Below, one piece after another: positions 8,302 through 16,071 of a stretch of 64,000 nt of DNA. Made by a program: the position numbers and the translations under genes. Origin of the DNA: JABSSA01 sp039984715. GTDB lineage: Bacteria > Pseudomonadota > Alphaproteobacteria > Rhodobacterales > Rhodobacteraceae. The DNA is taken from NCBI GenBank assembly GCA_039984715.1, contig JBDWUA010000012.1, forward strand, positions 62,001 to 126,000, written 5' to 3'. Within the stretch, counting starts at the first letter, position 1. Every line of letters begins with the position of its first letter. The notes under the pieces were generated by a model that was given only the letters and a program-made list of their open reading frames with translations, did no database searches and was not told the origin of the DNA.

Positions 8302-8895
8302 TTACAGTGGCGCGATGTCACGCCATCCTTCCGTCAAAGTCCAGTCCGGGATCGATGCTGTCAAAACATTCCCGCCCCCAGCACCCGGTTGGTCAAAGGT
8401 TCGGGAAATCGGTTCATCCAGCAACCAACACAGAAACAACGCCCCCACCCCACCATGTGCGACGACTGCGATGTCACCATCCGGTGTGATTTCGGTGGTA
8501 ACTTTCAGTGCCGCAACGACACGCGCTTGCGCATCAATCGCACGTTCCCATCCGCGAATGCTTTGTGTTGGGTGTGCAAAGAACTGGTCGGCGACCTTTT
8601 CAAATTCATCCTTTGGCAGATACCCTGTCGCGCTTCGGTCGTTTTCATGTAGTGCGTCCAATATGTGATGAGGCACTGACAATGCGTTTGCTGTAATGAT
8701 TGCCCCATCGATGGCCTTTTGTTCCGCACTGGACACAACACAGGCGACATTCTTCAAATCCGGATCATCAGTAAAGGCCATGTGACGCGCACGTCCGCGA
8801 TCGGACAACCCCCATGCCGTCACTTCTACATTCGGATCGATCATGACTTCGGCATGGGTGATAAAGAACAGCTTGCGGTTAGACACGCGATACAT
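8302..8895 (-). CDS. Histidine phosphatase superfamily protein with altered RHG motif
   Basis: 197 residues related to phosphoglycerate-mutase-like phosphatases. The N-terminal strand reads LFFITHAEV where the family normally has RHG, so the catalytic His is kept but the phosphate-binding Arg is Thr. Further landmarks are LSDRGRARHMAF, VVSSAEQKAIDGA and VVAHGGVGAL with the second His. The substrate is unknown. It overlaps the upstream hydrolase gene by 17 bases. A GTG at 8886 is an alternative start that would shorten the overlap to 8 bases. Confidence 0.78.
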   Translation of the reverse strand: MYRVSNRKLFFITHAEVMIDPNVEVTAWGLSDRGRARHMAFTDDPDLKNVACVVSSAEQKAIDGAIITANALSVPHHILDALHENDRSATGYLPKDEFEKVADQFFAHPTQSIRGWERAIDAQARVVAALKVTTEITPDGDIAVVAHGGVGALFLCWLLDEPISRTFDQPGAGGGNVLTASIPDWTLTEGWRDIAPL

Positions 8896-9634
8896 CTTCG
8901 ACCGCGGCTTCGATCAGGCCAAGGCATGTGTCATCAGAAAACCGGTGATCGGCATCTTTGACCAATGTCAGGCGCATATCCGGGCACGTCGCGTGATCGA
9001 CAAGCCGCAAGGCGGTTTCGGTACTGACGGCTGTATCTGACGTTCCTTGCAAACAACGCACGGGAAACGGCAAATCCAATGGGCTGCGCAACACGAGGTT
9101 TTCGCGACCGTCTTCAATCAAGCGTTTTGTGATGATGTAAGGTTCCATGTAATCGGACGGCATTGCCACCTGACCATTCTCAGCCAATTCGGCCTTCTGA
9201 GCGTCTGTGAAACTCGCCCAATATCCATCTTCGGTAAAATCAGGTGCTGCAGCAATTGTCACAAGGCTCTGAACACGCTGGGGATTTGCGCGCGCATATA
9301 ACAACGACTGCCATCCCCCCATTGAGGACCCGACGACCACCAATGGTCCTGTCGTCAATGCCGAAAGAGCCGCGTTGCTGTCTTCGGCCCAATCACCGAT
9401 ACAGCCTTCTTCAAAGGTGCCAGAGCTTTGACCATGCCCGGAATAGTCAAAGCGCAAGAACGCCTGACCACGGGCCTTGGCCCAATTTTCAAGATGGATC
9501 GCCTTGGTTCCATCCATGTCGGATTTCAAGCCGCCCATGAACACAACACAGGGGCCTGCCCCGTCGGTTTTATGATACGCGATGCGCCGCCCTTGCGGGG
9601 TTTCCAACATCTTGTTCGCCACATTGATCTCCAT
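8879..9634 (-). CDS. Alpha/beta hydrolase (ABHD10/serine esterase type)
   Basis: 251 residues, cytoplasmic. Motifs: GGLKSDMDGTKA in the oxyanion region, RFDYSGHGQSSG, the nucleophile elbow GSSMGGW, an acid in LQGTSDTAVS and a final His in KDADHRFSDD. This pattern matches short serine hydrolases similar to ABHD10 acyl-thioesterase or YjfP-type esterases. It heads a minus-strand run of four genes (hydrolase, phosphatase-like, anchored hydrolase, M15-like) joined by overlaps or very short gaps. The substrate is not readable. Confidence 0.85.
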   Translation of the reverse strand: MEINVANKMLETPQGRRIAYHKTDGAGPCVVFMGGLKSDMDGTKAIHLENWAKARGQAFLRFDYSGHGQSSGTFEEGCIGDWAEDSNAALSALTTGPLVVVGSSMGGWQSLLYARANPQRVQSLVTIAAAPDFTEDGYWASFTDAQKAELAENGQVAMPSDYMEPYIITKRLIEDGRENLVLRSPLDLPFPVRCLQGTSDTAVSTETALRLVDHATCPDMRLTLVKDADHRFSDDTCLGLIEAAVEDVSRV

Positions 9635-9704
9635 ATTTCTTACGGAGATAAAACAGGCAAACGCCAGCAGCTACAAACGTTTTATCGCGCTACGCAGGTC
9701 GCAA

Positions 9705-9914
9705 TCAGCCACCCACATAGGTGCCTTTGCTTGGGCGATAGAAGTTCTTTTGATTGTGCAGCCGCCCCAAAAGCTCGTGAATTTCACGCGCCTCAACATC
9801 CGCATCATCACATGCCGTTTTTTGCGACAAGGTCATCTTGGATGCACGCAATGCGTCTTCGATCCGGTCGATGTCGTCGATGCTTAATTCAAATGTCTTA
9901 TTGTATTTCGCCAT
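9705..9914 (-). CDS. Small conserved-type hypothetical protein
   Basis: 69 residues beginning MAKYNKTFELSIDDIDRIED. It is mostly charged and predicted helical, with no signal or membrane segment. A GGAACG lies 8 bases before ATG 9914; a GTG two codons upstream is less likely. Good coding character for its size (acidic, no rare residue clusters) and compact placement 70 bases upstream of a same-strand hydrolase support a real gene. The function is not recognised. Confidence 0.6.
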   Translation of the reverse strand: MAKYNKTFELSIDDIDRIEDALRASKMTLSQKTACDDADVEAREIHELLGRLHNQKNFYRPSKGTYVGG

Positions 9915-10216
9915 GGTCACGTTCCATCGTTGAAGTTTCCTATAGTGAACGCCCCTGTACTAATGGAATCCTCTAGATTCGCCAGCCTTTTCTTGACGCT
10001 TTTTCGCACCAAAATGTCGCATTTGGCGGCCACAGCCTCGTGCATACTACACGTGCCCAGACTTCGCCGGCTGGCTTCACTGTGACTGACCTGCAAACAT
10101 TTTAAATGGTCCGAGCGCAAACTTGACAGCGATACCCACACAAGTCAGAAGCCCAACTGAACATATTACCCGCAATCGGGCGTTCCGTGGGCGCCAAACT
10201 GACGAGGACTGCCAAA
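9915..10216. other. Intergenic region upstream of thrS
   Basis: About 300 bases between the divergent small gene and thrS. A TTGACA occurs at 10123-10128, but no good -10 hexamer follows at 16-18 bases. The 74-residue open frame on the minus strand here (9917-10141) lacks a ribosome-binding site and protein-like composition. It presumably holds both divergent promoters and the thrS leader; no riboswitch or tRNA-like fold was recognised. Confidence 0.4.
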
Positions 10217-12166
10217 ATGGCCCAGATCTCTCTTACTTTTCCTGATGGCAATGCGCGTGAATACGAAGCAGGTATTACACCCGCTGCAGTTGCCGAAAGC
10301 ATTTCCAAATCGCTGTCAAAAAAGGCCGTCAGTGCGACGGTAGACGGCGCACATTGGGACCTTCAATGGCCAATCGATGCGGACGCATCCATCGCCATTC
10401 ACACAATGCAAGACGAAGAACAGGCCAACGAGCTGGTGCGCCACGATCTGGCGCATGTCATGGCGCGCGCTGTTCAAGAATTGTGGCCCGACACCAAAGT
10501 GACCATTGGACCAGTGATCAAAGACGGGTGGTATTACGACTTTGATCGCGATGAAGCGTTCACACCCGAAGACTTGGGCACCATCGAAAAGAAGATGAAG
10601 GAAATCATCAATCGGCGTGACCCTGTGCGCACCGAAGTGTGGGATCGCGACCGGGCCGTTCAGCATTACACAGACAACGGCGAACCCTACAAAGTCGAAC
10701 TGATCGACGGGATTCCGGGCAACGAACCGTTGCGGATGTATTGGCATGGTGACTGGCAGGATTTGTGCCGCGGACCTCACTTGCAGCACACTGGGCAATT
10801 GCCCGCAGATGGTTTCAAACTGATGTCCATTGCCGGGGCGTATTGGCGCGGCGACAGCAAACGCGCGATGCTGCAACGTATCTATGGCGTGGCCTTCCGT
10901 AACAAAGAAGAGTTGCGCAAGCATTTGAATATGCTGGAAGAAGCTGCAAAGCGCGACCACCGAAAGCTGGGTCGTGAGATGGACTTGTTCCATATGCAGG
11001 AAGAAGCACCAGGGCAGATATTCTGGCATCCAAACGGGTGGACCATTTACACCATTTTGCAAGACTACGTACGGCGCAAACAACGGGCTGGCGGGTACCA
11101 AGAGGTGAACACTCCGCAGGTTGTTGACCGCAAATTGTGGGAAGCCTCCGGGCACTGGGACAAATACCAAGAACACATGTTCATCGTCGAGGTGGAAGAA
11201 GAACATGCCAAGGAAAAAGCAATCAACGCGCTAAAGCCGATGAATTGCCCCTGCCACGTTCAGGTGTTCAATCAGGGTCTGAAATCCTATCGTGATCTGC
11301 CATTGCGCATGGCGGAATTTGGATCGTGCAGCCGTTATGAACCGTCTGGAGCGCTGCATGGTATCATGCGGGTTCGCGGATTTACGCAGGATGACGGCCA
11401 CATCTTTTGCACCGAAGACCAGATCCAAGACGAATGCGCGAGCTTCATCAACTTTCTGGCCGACGTCTATGCGGACCTTGGGTTCAAGGATTTTGAGATC
11501 AAGTTTGCGACACGCCCCGAAAAGCGTGTTGGCAGCGACGAAAGCTGGGATCACGTTGAAAACGCATTAGAAGACGCGATCAAAGCGACAGGTCGGACAT
11601 TTACTTTGGAACCGGGGGACGGTGCGTTTTACGGACCAAAACTGGACTTCTATCTGACGGATGCGATTGGCCGGGTTTGGCAATGTGGCACCTTCCAAGT
11701 TGATCCGAATTTGCCGGACCGTTTGGGTGCCAACTATATTGCGGCAGACGGGTCGAAACTGCGCCCGTTTATGTTGCACCGTGCCTGTTTGGGGTCATTT
11801 GAACGCTTTATCGGCATTCTGATCGAAGAACATGCCGGGAAACTGCCGTTCTGGATTGCACCGCGTCAGGTCGTCGTCGCGACCATTACGTCGGATGCGG
11901 ACGATTACGCTCAAGAGGTGGTCGAAGCCTTGCGCGCCAAAGGCGTTCGGGCCGAGATCGATATTCGCAACGAAAAGATCAACTATAAGGTCCGCGAACA
12001 TTCGGTTGGAAAAGTGCCCGTCATCCTTGCCGTTGGGAACCGCGAGATCGAAGAACGCACGGTTTCCGTGCGCCGGTTGGGCCAAAAGCAAACCGCGATG
12101 GCCACGTTGGACGACATCCTCGCATCCCTGTCCGAAGACGCAAAAGCGCCCGACCAAAGAGGTTGA
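10217..12166 (+). CDS. thrS: Threonyl-tRNA synthetase
   Basis: Charges tRNA-Thr in the cytoplasm. 649 residues from ATG 10217, with GAGG 9 bases upstream; a frame start at 10187 is not needed. Domains in order: TGS (1-60, AQISLTFPDGNAREYEAG), second additional/editing domain with RHDLAHVMARA, class II catalytic core with MNCPCHVQVF (zinc Cys region), GSCSRYEPSGALHGIMRVRGFTQDDGH (motif 2 area) and MLHRACLGSFERF (motif 3), then the anticodon-binding domain to the end (VATITSDADDYA...). Full length and intact. A strong terminator follows. Confidence 0.98.
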   Translation: MAQISLTFPDGNAREYEAGITPAAVAESISKSLSKKAVSATVDGAHWDLQWPIDADASIAIHTMQDEEQANELVRHDLAHVMARAVQELWPDTKVTIGPVIKDGWYYDFDRDEAFTPEDLGTIEKKMKEIINRRDPVRTEVWDRDRAVQHYTDNGEPYKVELIDGIPGNEPLRMYWHGDWQDLCRGPHLQHTGQLPADGFKLMSIAGAYWRGDSKRAMLQRIYGVAFRNKEELRKHLNMLEEAAKRDHRKLGREMDLFHMQEEAPGQIFWHPNGWTIYTILQDYVRRKQRAGGYQEVNTPQVVDRKLWEASGHWDKYQEHMFIVEVEEEHAKEKAINALKPMNCPCHVQVFNQGLKSYRDLPLRMAEFGSCSRYEPSGALHGIMRVRGFTQDDGHIFCTEDQIQDECASFINFLADVYADLGFKDFEIKFATRPEKRVGSDESWDHVENALEDAIKATGRTFTLEPGDGAFYGPKLDFYLTDAIGRVWQCGTFQVDPNLPDRLGANYIAADGSKLRPFMLHRACLGSFERFIGILIEEHAGKLPFWIAPRQVVVATITSDADDYAQEVVEALRAKGVRAEIDIRNEKINYKVREHSVGKVPVILAVGNREIEERTVSVRRLGQKQTAMATLDDILASLSEDAKAPDQRG

Positions 12167-12201
12167 GCGTGTCATAGAAACCGCGACATTTGTATTTGAA
12201 C

Positions 12202-12235
12202 AAAGGGCAGTCATTGATTTGGCTGCCCTTTTTCT
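12202..12235 (+). terminator. Rho-independent terminator of thrS
   Basis: 9-bp stem AAAGGGCAG (12202-12210) / CTGCCCTTT (12223-12231) with a 12-base loop, running into a T-tract (12229-12233) 36 bases after the thrS stop. Confidence 0.85.
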
Positions 12236-12250
12236 ATCTGTGGGGTCATC

Positions 12251-12262
12251 TAACAATTGTTA
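12251..12262. promoter_or_regulatory. Perfect 12-bp palindrome upstream of the bufferin operon
   Basis: TAACAATTGTTA is fully self-complementary and lies 101 bases before the bufferin precursor start, after the thrS terminator, so it belongs to the operon's control region. It may be an operator for a dimeric regulator; the regulator is unknown. Confidence 0.35.
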
Positions 12263-12363
12263 ACGACCTTGTGAGCCATCCAATCTGTGAATGGATTTTT
12301 GTGCGTAATTGGCTAAGATAATCGTTAATTCTGTCCAAGCCCTGCGCAATCGGGAAAACAAAC

Positions 12364-12666
12364 ATGTCATCCACTTTGAAAACCGTCGCCATTGCATCCG
12401 CCGTGTCTTCAGTGTTGGCCAACCACCCCACCCAAGTCCAAGCAGCCGTCAAAGAGAAATGTTATGGCATTTCACTGGCTGCACAAAATGATTGTGCGGC
12501 AGGCCCTGGGACGACATGTGCGGGCACGTCGACTGTGAATTATCAGGGGAACGCCTGGACTTTGGTCGATGTCGGAAGTTGCGAAACAATTGATTTGCCC
12601 AACATGGCAGACGGAACTAAACGCAAGGGATCGCTGGTCGCACTTAGACGCGATTTGCCGGCCTAA
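12364..12666 (+). CDS. bufA: Bufferin-type RiPP precursor (DUF2282)
   Basis: 100-residue secreted precursor. A signal-peptide-like leader (about 1-28) is followed by a core with four Cys at 33, 44, 52 and 73 in the pattern KEKCYGISLAAQNDC, TTCAGTST, GSCETI, matching the DUF2282 family. In Caulobacter such peptides (bufferins) protect against copper: central Cys residues are converted to thiooxazoles by a DUF692 multinuclear iron oxygenase, and the peptide is exported to the periplasm. The following three genes are the expected partners. Modification of Cys44 and Cys52 here is inferred from family knowledge. Confidence 0.88.
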   Translation: MSSTLKTVAIASAVSSVLANHPTQVQAAVKEKCYGISLAAQNDCAAGPGTTCAGTSTVNYQGNAWTLVDVGSCETIDLPNMADGTKRKGSLVALRRDLPA

Positions 12667-12687
12667 CGATGCGTGTTGAGCCGACCA

Positions 12688-13539
12688 ATGCTTGATACGT
12701 CTGCACATAAAAACACACTTCCGATTGCTGCGGGTGTTGGTTTTAAGCCGGTTCACTTTACAGGAATTTGCCAAGTCCCCGGCCCCGTAGGGTGGATCGA
12801 AGTTCACGCCGAAACCTATATGGGGGATGGCGGTCGACCGCATGCACAGCTGCGAACCTTAGCCGAACAATTTGCTGTTTCCGTTCACGGTGTCGGCCTT
12901 TCCATTGGGGGCGATGATCCTCTTGATCCACAGCATTTGTCGCGTTTGCGCCGTTTGATCGACTGGATTAAACCCGCATCCTTTTCTGAACACTTGGCGT
13001 GGTCGACGCATGACGGTGCCTACATGAGCGATTTGCTTCCCCTTCCTTATACGCTGCAGACACTGGACCGTGTCGCGACACATATCGATCAGGTTCAAGA
13101 CCAGCTTGGATGCCAGATGCTGCTTGAAAACCCGTCGAGTTATTTGACGTTTCAGGACAGCACGATGTCGGAACCCGACTTCATTGGCCAGTTGGTCGAT
13201 AAAACGGGGTGCGGACTTTTGTTGGACGTCAACAATGTGTTCGTTTCAGCGACAAATCTTGGCTATGATCCTCAATCTTATATTGATGCCTTCCCAGTGG
13301 ATGCCGTCCGTGAAATTCATGTTGGCGGTCACAGCGAAGACACTGATTCACATGGTGACCAGTTGTTGATCGACACCCACGGGTGTGTGGCCGATGAACA
13401 GGTTTGGGATCTGTTGCAGTATACGTTGTCTAAAACCGGCCCTCAGCCGGTGCTTGTGGAATGGGACAGCGATGTTCCCGATTGGAAAACGCTGCGCGCG
13501 GAAGCTGAACGTGCAGCGCATGCGCTGAGTTTGGTTTAA
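12688..13539 (+). CDS. bufB: Bufferin-modifying multinuclear non-heme iron oxygenase (DUF692)
   Basis: 283 residues from ATG 12688; a GTG at 12673 is an alternative and neither has a strong ribosome-binding site. The TIM-barrel DUF692 enzyme shows the expected metal-ligand segments: AGVGFKPVHF, EVHAETYMG, FSEHLAWS, LLENPSSY, LLLDVNNVFVSATNLGYD, EIHVGGHSED, DTHGCVADEQVWDL and VLVEWDSDVP. It uses Fe and oxygen to oxidise Cys in the precursor. It is placed 21 bases after bufA and 3 bases before bufC, forming one operon. Confidence 0.9.
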   Translation: MLDTSAHKNTLPIAAGVGFKPVHFTGICQVPGPVGWIEVHAETYMGDGGRPHAQLRTLAEQFAVSVHGVGLSIGGDDPLDPQHLSRLRRLIDWIKPASFSEHLAWSTHDGAYMSDLLPLPYTLQTLDRVATHIDQVQDQLGCQMLLENPSSYLTFQDSTMSEPDFIGQLVDKTGCGLLLDVNNVFVSATNLGYDPQSYIDAFPVDAVREIHVGGHSEDTDSHGDQLLIDTHGCVADEQVWDLLQYTLSKTGPQPVLVEWDSDVPDWKTLRAEAERAAHALSLV

Positions 13540-13542
13540 GGA

Positions 13543-14277
13543 ATGTCCGTCACGCAAACCACATTCCGCAACGCTGTTTTCACGGCGAATGATCCGATGC
13601 CAAATGGCCTTGTTGATGGACAAGGCAGACCCGCGGACAATCGGTTTTCCGTCTATCGAAACAACGTGACATTTGCGCTGCTTGATGCGTTACATAAAAG
13701 CTTTCCCATCCTACACAAACTGGTGGGGACTGACAGTTTCACGTCCATGGCACGCGCTTTCATTCAAGCCCACCCGCCAACTGATCCCCGCATGATGTAT
13801 TACGGTCAGGCGATGCCAGATTTTCTGGCGACATTCGCGCCTCTGATGCATGTCGGATATCTGCCCGACGTCGCCCATTTGGAATGCGCATTGCGTGCCA
13901 GTTATCATGCCGCAGATGCCAAACCGATGGCCGCGACATTGCTAAGTAATCTACGCGAAACTCAAAGCTTGGTATTCGCGCCGTCCTTAAAATTGGTGCA
14001 GTCGACTTGGCCTTTGTGGGACATTTGGCATTACAACACGGTCGTTGATGCCGCCAAACCCCGCGAAATTCATCAAGACGTCTTGGTCACCCGACAGATA
14101 TTTGACCCCACTCCACATGCGGTATCGATCGGTGGGGGTGTTTGGATGGCACATCTTATGTCAGGGGCCCCTTTGGGTCTTGCTCTTGACGCCGCCTACG
14201 ACGTCGAGCCAGAATTCGAAATGACATGCTTGCTGATGTTGTTGGTACAAGAAAACGCGCTAATCGAAATTTTATAG
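13543..14277 (+). CDS. bufC: DUF2063 partner protein of the bufferin enzyme
   Basis: 244 residues with the N-terminal DUF2063 domain: FSVYRNNVTFALLDALHKSFPILHKLVG and VGYLPDVAHLECALRASYHA are diagnostic. BufC-type proteins bind the precursor leader and deliver it to the DUF692 enzyme; that role is known for relatives and inferred here. The start ATG is three bases after the bufB stop with GGA immediately upstream, so translation is probably coupled. The C-terminal part (about 110-244) is the less conserved, winged-helix-like region. Confidence 0.88.
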   Translation: MSVTQTTFRNAVFTANDPMPNGLVDGQGRPADNRFSVYRNNVTFALLDALHKSFPILHKLVGTDSFTSMARAFIQAHPPTDPRMMYYGQAMPDFLATFAPLMHVGYLPDVAHLECALRASYHAADAKPMAATLLSNLRETQSLVFAPSLKLVQSTWPLWDIWHYNTVVDAAKPREIHQDVLVTRQIFDPTPHAVSIGGGVWMAHLMSGAPLGLALDAAYDVEPEFEMTCLLMLLVQENALIEIL

Positions 14278-14306
14278 TCTCCTACACGAACTGAAAGGCC
14301 TCGTTC

Positions 14307-14870
14307 ATGAACGCGCTCAGTCGAATTCATAAAAATGTGTTTGATACGGTGTCGCGTGCGGACTGGGTCTTGCCCACAATGGCGCGGTTCCTGTTTGGGG
14401 CTGTCTTGGCTTCGTATTTCTGGGTGTCGGCCCTAACCAAGGTCGAAGATGGTCTAAGTGGCCTTTGGACGCTGAAATTCGGCGCATATGCACAGATCTT
14501 TCCAAAAGTAATGGAAACAGTAAGCTTTGACATTTCCGCGCTTTCAGCTTGGCAGCATGGTGTTGTTTATCTAGCCACCTATGCCGAATTTATTTTGCCT
14601 GCATTCATCATAATGGGTTTTCTGACACGCGTGTCTGCCATCGGAATGATTGTGTTTATCATTGTCATGTCCCTGACCGACTTGTTCGGACATGCAACTT
14701 TGTCAGATCCCAAAGTGTTCGGCGCGTGGTTCGACAAAGCGCCTGACAGCCTTATTCTGGATCAACGCGCTTTGTGGGTGTTTTTATTGTTGGTATTAAT
14801 AGTCAAAGGGGCTGGCCCAATATCGCTGGACAATGCCTTGGCCCCACGCAAAAATCCGCATTCGGATTGA
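14307..14870 (+). CDS. DoxX family membrane protein of the bufferin operon
   Basis: 187 residues with four predicted membrane helices (about 27-45, 82-100, 105-125 and 145-163) and the DoxX-type N-terminal pattern ARFLFGAVLASYFWVSALTKV. DoxX proteins often accompany DUF692/DUF2063 genes as the fourth operon member (BufD position). The role is unproven; quinone-linked redox supply to the oxygenase or export support are possibilities. AAGG lies 10 bases before ATG 14307, and the gene follows bufC by 29 bases. Confidence 0.85.
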   Translation: MNALSRIHKNVFDTVSRADWVLPTMARFLFGAVLASYFWVSALTKVEDGLSGLWTLKFGAYAQIFPKVMETVSFDISALSAWQHGVVYLATYAEFILPAFIIMGFLTRVSAIGMIVFIIVMSLTDLFGHATLSDPKVFGAWFDKAPDSLILDQRALWVFLLLVLIVKGAGPISLDNALAPRKNPHSD

Positions 14871-14874
14871 TCAA

Positions 14875-15186
14875 CTAGGTCAGCGCGTCTTGTGTCGCTT
14901 TTGTCCACCCCAGATGCAATTCCCCATCTGCTTCGATCAAAGGGCGTTTCATCAACGCTGGATAAGATGTCAGCAATTGCATTGGATCGCCAGCCCGTGT
15001 CGCATCATCCAAACCGCGCCAAGTAGTCGAGCGGGTATTGACCACGGCATCCCCAAATTTATCTAATGCTGCTCTTATTACATTCGCAGGCACCCCATCG
15101 CTGCGCACATCAACCAACGTTGCCTGTGGCAAAGCCTTCATCGCCTTCCGACAGGTATCGCAGTTCTTCAAACCGTATAAATTCAT
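14875..15186 (-). CDS. ArsC/Spx-like thioredoxin-fold protein
   Basis: 103 residues: MNLYGLKNCDTCRKAMKALP carries a CxxC at the start of a thioredoxin fold, and the C-terminal half has SYPALMKRPLIEADGELHLGW, the ArsC-family KRP signature that binds an anion. It matches the short YffB/ArsC-like branch rather than a true arsenate-resistance ArsC, since no other ars genes are nearby. It is convergent with the bufferin operon (4 bases between stops). A redox or glutathione-linked reductase is plausible. Confidence 0.85.
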   Translation of the reverse strand: MNLYGLKNCDTCRKAMKALPQATLVDVRSDGVPANVIRAALDKFGDAVVNTRSTTWRGLDDATRAGDPMQLLTSYPALMKRPLIEADGELHLGWTKATQDALT

Positions 15187-15225
15187 AGATTCCCCTCACA
15201 TTTGCGCGAAGATGCCAGTCCTCGT

Positions 15226-15260
15226 GAGGAAAATCATCATTATTTCTTGATTTTTTCCTC
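15226..15260. repeat. Imperfect inverted repeat upstream of cspA
   Basis: GAGGAAAATCA (15226-15236) and TGATTTTTTCCTC (15248-15260) pair with a 2-base bulge around an 11-base loop, between the divergent ArsC-like gene and cspA. It ends in a T-run on the plus strand. It could be a leader hairpin or a terminator fold; there is no further evidence. Confidence 0.35.
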
Positions 15261-15380
15261 CGTTGGTCAATCTCATAGGATGTGTCGGTTGTTTTACAAA
15301 AGATCGGTTTACCAATCGACGCGTTGGAAGGCTTTGGCAATTGTCGGGGTAAGACGAAAAGACGAAAAGGAGGCACGGGT

Positions 15381-15590
15381 ATGCCGCTTGGCACCGTGAA
15401 GTGGTTCAACACCACAAAAGGTTATGGATTTATTGCTCCGGATGAAGGCGGAAAAGATGTGTTTGTGCACATCTCGGCCGTTGAGGGTGCGGGAATGACT
15501 GGTTTAACCGACGATCAAAAAGTGGAATTCGAATTGATCGAAGGTCGCGATGGTCGCGTGATGGCCGGAGAAATAAAAGCAGTATCCTAA
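15381..15590 (+). CDS. cspA: Cold-shock domain protein
   Basis: 69 residues, a single CSD: GTVKWFNTTKGYGFI (RNP1) and DVFVHISAVEGAG (RNP2) are intact. It binds single-stranded RNA/DNA and acts as an RNA chaperone. Start ATG 15381 has a near-perfect AAGGAGG at 15367-15373. The long leader (about 190 bases to the divergent gene) with an inverted repeat and an A-rich GACGAAAA duplication just before the ribosome-binding site suits post-transcriptional control, which is common for csp genes, but the cold response is not shown. Confidence 0.95.
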   Translation: MPLGTVKWFNTTKGYGFIAPDEGGKDVFVHISAVEGAGMTGLTDDQKVEFELIEGRDGRVMAGEIKAVS

Positions 15591-15595
15591 TCAAA

Positions 15596-15619
15596 CCTGC
15601 GCAGCTTTTTTGGCGCAGG
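15596..15619 (+). terminator. Hairpin after cspA
   Basis: CCTGCGC (15596-15602) pairs perfectly with GCGCAGG (15613-15619), starting 5 bases after the cspA stop. The run of T lies in the loop rather than after the stem, so it may be an imperfect terminator or a 3'-end stabiliser. Confidence 0.5.
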
Positions 15620-15699
15620 CACCGAATAAATAACGCCTAAACCGGCGCTCGACTGATGTCCAAAGTGCCGCCAAAGGTCGTTAAAAACGAGCACGTCGC

Positions 15700-15987
15700 T
15701 TAAGACGCGTTTTCGTCACCTGTAGTAGTGTGCCAATGTTCACCCATTGCAATAATACAGGACCGCCCACTGGAATAGCGAACAACAATGGCCCAATCGC
15801 CACGCTTGTCCGTCCACACTTCTAATATCTGATCTTCATTGCGCAGACCTTGCGCTGTGCGTTCCGAGCCCAGAAAACCTTCCAGCCTCGTCACCATTTC
15901 ATTTGTTGGCGTACAACTCACTTCACCAATTGTCGTCGCAGACGCTGGAAGTGGAACAAGAAATAATAAAAATAGAATCCATCGCAT
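15700..15987 (-). CDS. Small secreted hypothetical protein
   Basis: 95 residues from ATG 15987 with a clear signal peptide (MRWILFLLFLVPLPASA) and a mature part of about 78 residues holding two Cys (VSCTPTNEM, GRSCIIAMGEHW) that could form a disulfide. The small alpha/beta-like mature region ends in TTTGDENAS. The family is not recognised; similar short exported proteins are common in Rhodobacterales. It stands alone between cspA and thyX. Confidence 0.65.
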   Translation of the reverse strand: MRWILFLLFLVPLPASATTIGEVSCTPTNEMVTRLEGFLGSERTAQGLRNEDQILEVWTDKRGDWAIVVRYSSGRSCIIAMGEHWHTTTGDENAS

Positions 15988-16071
15988 CCACACTGTGTAG
16001 CATTTTTATGTCCTTTCGTTCGCAGCGTTTTTTAGAAAACTCTGTTCACGAAAGGACACTTAATGCACAAC

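Noticed and set aside
10123..10128. TTGACA as a thrS promoter -35 box
   Set aside because: No matching -10 element at the right distance.
10316..11206. 296-residue minus-strand open frame opposite thrS
   Set aside because: Antisense to a complete threonyl-tRNA synthetase; sequence character is that of a reverse-frame shadow.
12305..12326. Possible ECF-sigma promoter (GTAATT ... CGTT) before the bufferin gene
   Set aside because: The spacing of 12 bases is too short for ECF promoters and the -35 match is weak.
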